Shown piece by piece: positions 5,625 to 6,752 of a stretch of DNA of 6,752 nt. The stretch spans positions 1 through 6,752 of the forward strand of contig CAZTMB010000138.1 in assembly GCA_964614695.1 (NCBI GenBank), read 5' to 3'. The DNA is from VGXO01 sp964614695. GTDB taxonomy: Bacteria > Planctomycetota > Phycisphaerae > Phycisphaerales > SM1A02. The translations under genes and the position numbers were made by a program. Every line of letters starts with the position of its first letter. The first letter of the stretch is position 1. A model generated the notes under the pieces. The model was not told the DNA's origin. It saw nothing but the letters and a program-made list of their open reading frames with translations, and ran no database searches.

Positions 5625-6752
5625 TCAGACGGCGCCCGCGATAGCGGCGGCGGCGAAGAAGCCAAGCAGCAGAACAAGGGCGATCATCGTCCACGGCCGG
5701 TTGCGAAGCGTGCCGACCAGGCTCGCGCGTCCGTTGAGGACGAGCAGCGCGAGCGCGAGCAGCGGCAGGAAGTACGCGCCGTAGACCGCGTAGGCCTTCT
5801 GCGCCGCGGCGAATCCGATCGAGGCCTGCAGCAGCGGGACCGTGGCCAACGCCAGCAGGAACCACCGCGCGGCATGGGTCGAAGGCAGCGCTTCGATCGC
5901 CACCGGCGGCGTGCCGCGCAGGCACTGCAGCGCGTCGGCGAAGAGGATCGGCACGCTTTGCCAGACGCCGAGCAGGCTGCTTGCGATCGCCGCCCACGCG
6001 CCGAGCAGGAAGATCACGCGCCCGCTCGGCCCCAGAGCCGACTCGATGTTCGCCGCCAGCGCGACCAGCAGCCCCGTGCCCTTGCCTTCGATCGGCAAGC
6101 CGTTCGCGATGACGAGCATCGCCACGCCGAAGAGCCCGGTGAAGAGGTACGCGACGGCAAGGTCAAGGCGGCAGGTCGCGAGTTCCTGCGCACCGCGTCG
6201 GCCCGCCTGTCGCATCCAGTAGCCGTAGCAGAGGATGGTGACCGTTCCTCCGACGCCGCCGATGAGACCGAGGGTCCACTCGCGCGGCTCGCCCTTGCCC
6301 GGATCGCTCGGGACGAAGCCTGCCGCCAGCGTGCCCCAATCGGGCGCGAGTCGGATCGCGGTGACGCAGACCGCGATGAACATGACGCCGATCGAGATCG
6401 CCATCAACCGCTCGAAGAGTGCGAAGCCGCCCTTGAAGGCGATGATCGCGGCAAGGGCGCTTCCGATCGCGCCCCAGAAGAGCTTCGCGGTCGCGGGATC
6501 CGCCGGCCATCCGACGAGGGCGTGCGTCGCGACGCCGGTCGCGGCGATCAGCGCCCCGCCAACGAAGAAGGCGAAGGGAACGAGGTAGAGCAGGAAGACC
6601 ACGATCGCCCATCGCCCGAGGTGCCGAGCAACGCCTTCAAGCAGCGTCGAGTCGGTCGCGAGTTGCCAGCGGGCGAGGCCTTCGTTCAACACGAACTTCA
6701 TGAACGCGCCGAGGGCGATCGCCCACGCGACCGCGAGCCCGATCTTCGAGCC
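5625..6752 (-). CDS. Nramp-family (SLC11-like) metal ion transporter, 5' end outside window
   Basis: The last 375 residues of an inner-membrane transporter; the frame is open to the right edge (first codons read GSKIGLAVAW), so the true start is beyond 6752. The segment GSKIGLAVAW through FMKFVLNEGLARWQLATDST, with LLEG after it, matches the second-helix region and following loop of Nramp proteins, which take up divalent metals such as Mn2+ or Fe2+ with protons. About ten hydrophobic helices follow, so the missing part should hold helix 1 with the metal-binding DPGN motif. In helix 6, where canonical Nramps carry a Met-Pro-His motif, this protein has LGLIGGVGGTVTILCYGYWM, with no Met-Pro-His. 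It belongs to a divergent branch and its substrate is open: divalent metal, possibly Mg2+, or something else. The stop at 5625-5627 follows an Ala-rich last helix ending AGAV. It is same-strand with the secreted-protein gene but separated by an unmeasured gap, so no operon can be claimed. Confidence -1.
   Translation of the reverse strand, partial: GSKIGLAVAWAIALGAFMKFVLNEGLARWQLATDSTLLEGVARHLGRWAIVVFLLYLVPFAFFVGGALIAATGVATHALVGWPADPATAKLFWGAIGSALAAIIAFKGGFALFERLMAISIGVMFIAVCVTAIRLAPDWGTLAAGFVPSDPGKGEPREWTLGLIGGVGGTVTILCYGYWMRQAGRRGAQELATCRLDLAVAYLFTGLFGVAMLVIANGLPIEGKGTGLLVALAANIESALGPSGRVIFLLGAWAAIASSLLGVWQSVPILFADALQCLRGTPPVAIEALPSTHAARWFLLALATVPLLQASIGFAAAQKAYAVYGAYFLPLLALALLVLNGRASLVGTLRNRPWTMIALVLLLGFFAAAAIAGAV

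Noticed and set aside
5033..5644. 203-codon plus-strand frame spanning the gap
   Set aside because: It is opposite the secreted-protein gene, crosses the Ns and encodes CT-repeat-derived Leu/Ser runs and Arg-rich sequence. It is not gene-like.
5290..5997. Extension of the secreted-protein frame upstream through the Ns, and other frames crossing the gap
   Set aside because: The continuity depends on exactly 100 placeholder Ns in a dinucleotide repeat. The part beyond the gap is antisense-style sequence overlapping the transporter gene.

Overview
The window is GC-rich bacterial DNA, about two-thirds G+C by eye. It most likely comes from the Planctomycetota, in or near the class Phycisphaerae. 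The main clue is a secreted protein ending in a short hydrophobic helix and four arginines, a PEP-CTERM-like sorting tail of the type common in that group. A plain signal-peptide beta-barrel protein and a GC-rich, Asp/Arg/Ala-heavy codon style fit the same picture. This placement is inference; there is no rRNA or other marker gene here.

Layout from left to right. Positions 10-2688 (minus) hold a complete phosphoenolpyruvate carboxylase with all main catalytic motifs. Head-to-head with it, only 52 bp away, is a 190-residue HD-domain phosphohydrolase (2741-3313, plus). A non-coding stretch of about 160 bp follows, carrying a 26-bp direct repeat (two copies, 46-bp period) and a perfect 7-bp G/C hairpin. 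Next is a signal-peptide outer-membrane beta-barrel protein (3475-4485, plus). Convergent to it is a secreted Ser/Thr/Gly-rich protein with a variant PEP-CTERM tail (4555-5289, minus). Its start codon sits 4 nt downstream of an AG dinucleotide repeat, and inside that repeat the assembly breaks into a 100-N gap. Beyond the gap and about 200 bp of non-coding DNA is the 3' part of a multi-helix Nramp-type metal transporter (5625-6752, minus), cut by the right edge of the window.

The genes do not form an obvious pathway. They are a housekeeping anaplerotic enzyme, a small hydrolase, two cell-surface proteins and a transporter, mostly as single-gene units in alternating orientation. No mobile element, CRISPR array, tRNA, rRNA or defence system is visible, and I see no convincing new multi-gene system.

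The most interesting signals are small. (1) Three different start codons are each preceded by a TANNNT box 7-8 nt upstream with no Shine-Dalgarno, which suggests leaderless transcription and also picks the starts. (2) The AG repeat lies exactly at the ribosome-binding position of the surface-protein gene, so it could be length-variable. (3) The carboxylase has substitutions at two predicted aspartate-inhibition residues. (4) The transporter lacks the canonical Nramp helix-6 motif. (5) The palindrome CGATCG is strongly over-represented, but only in some of the genes.
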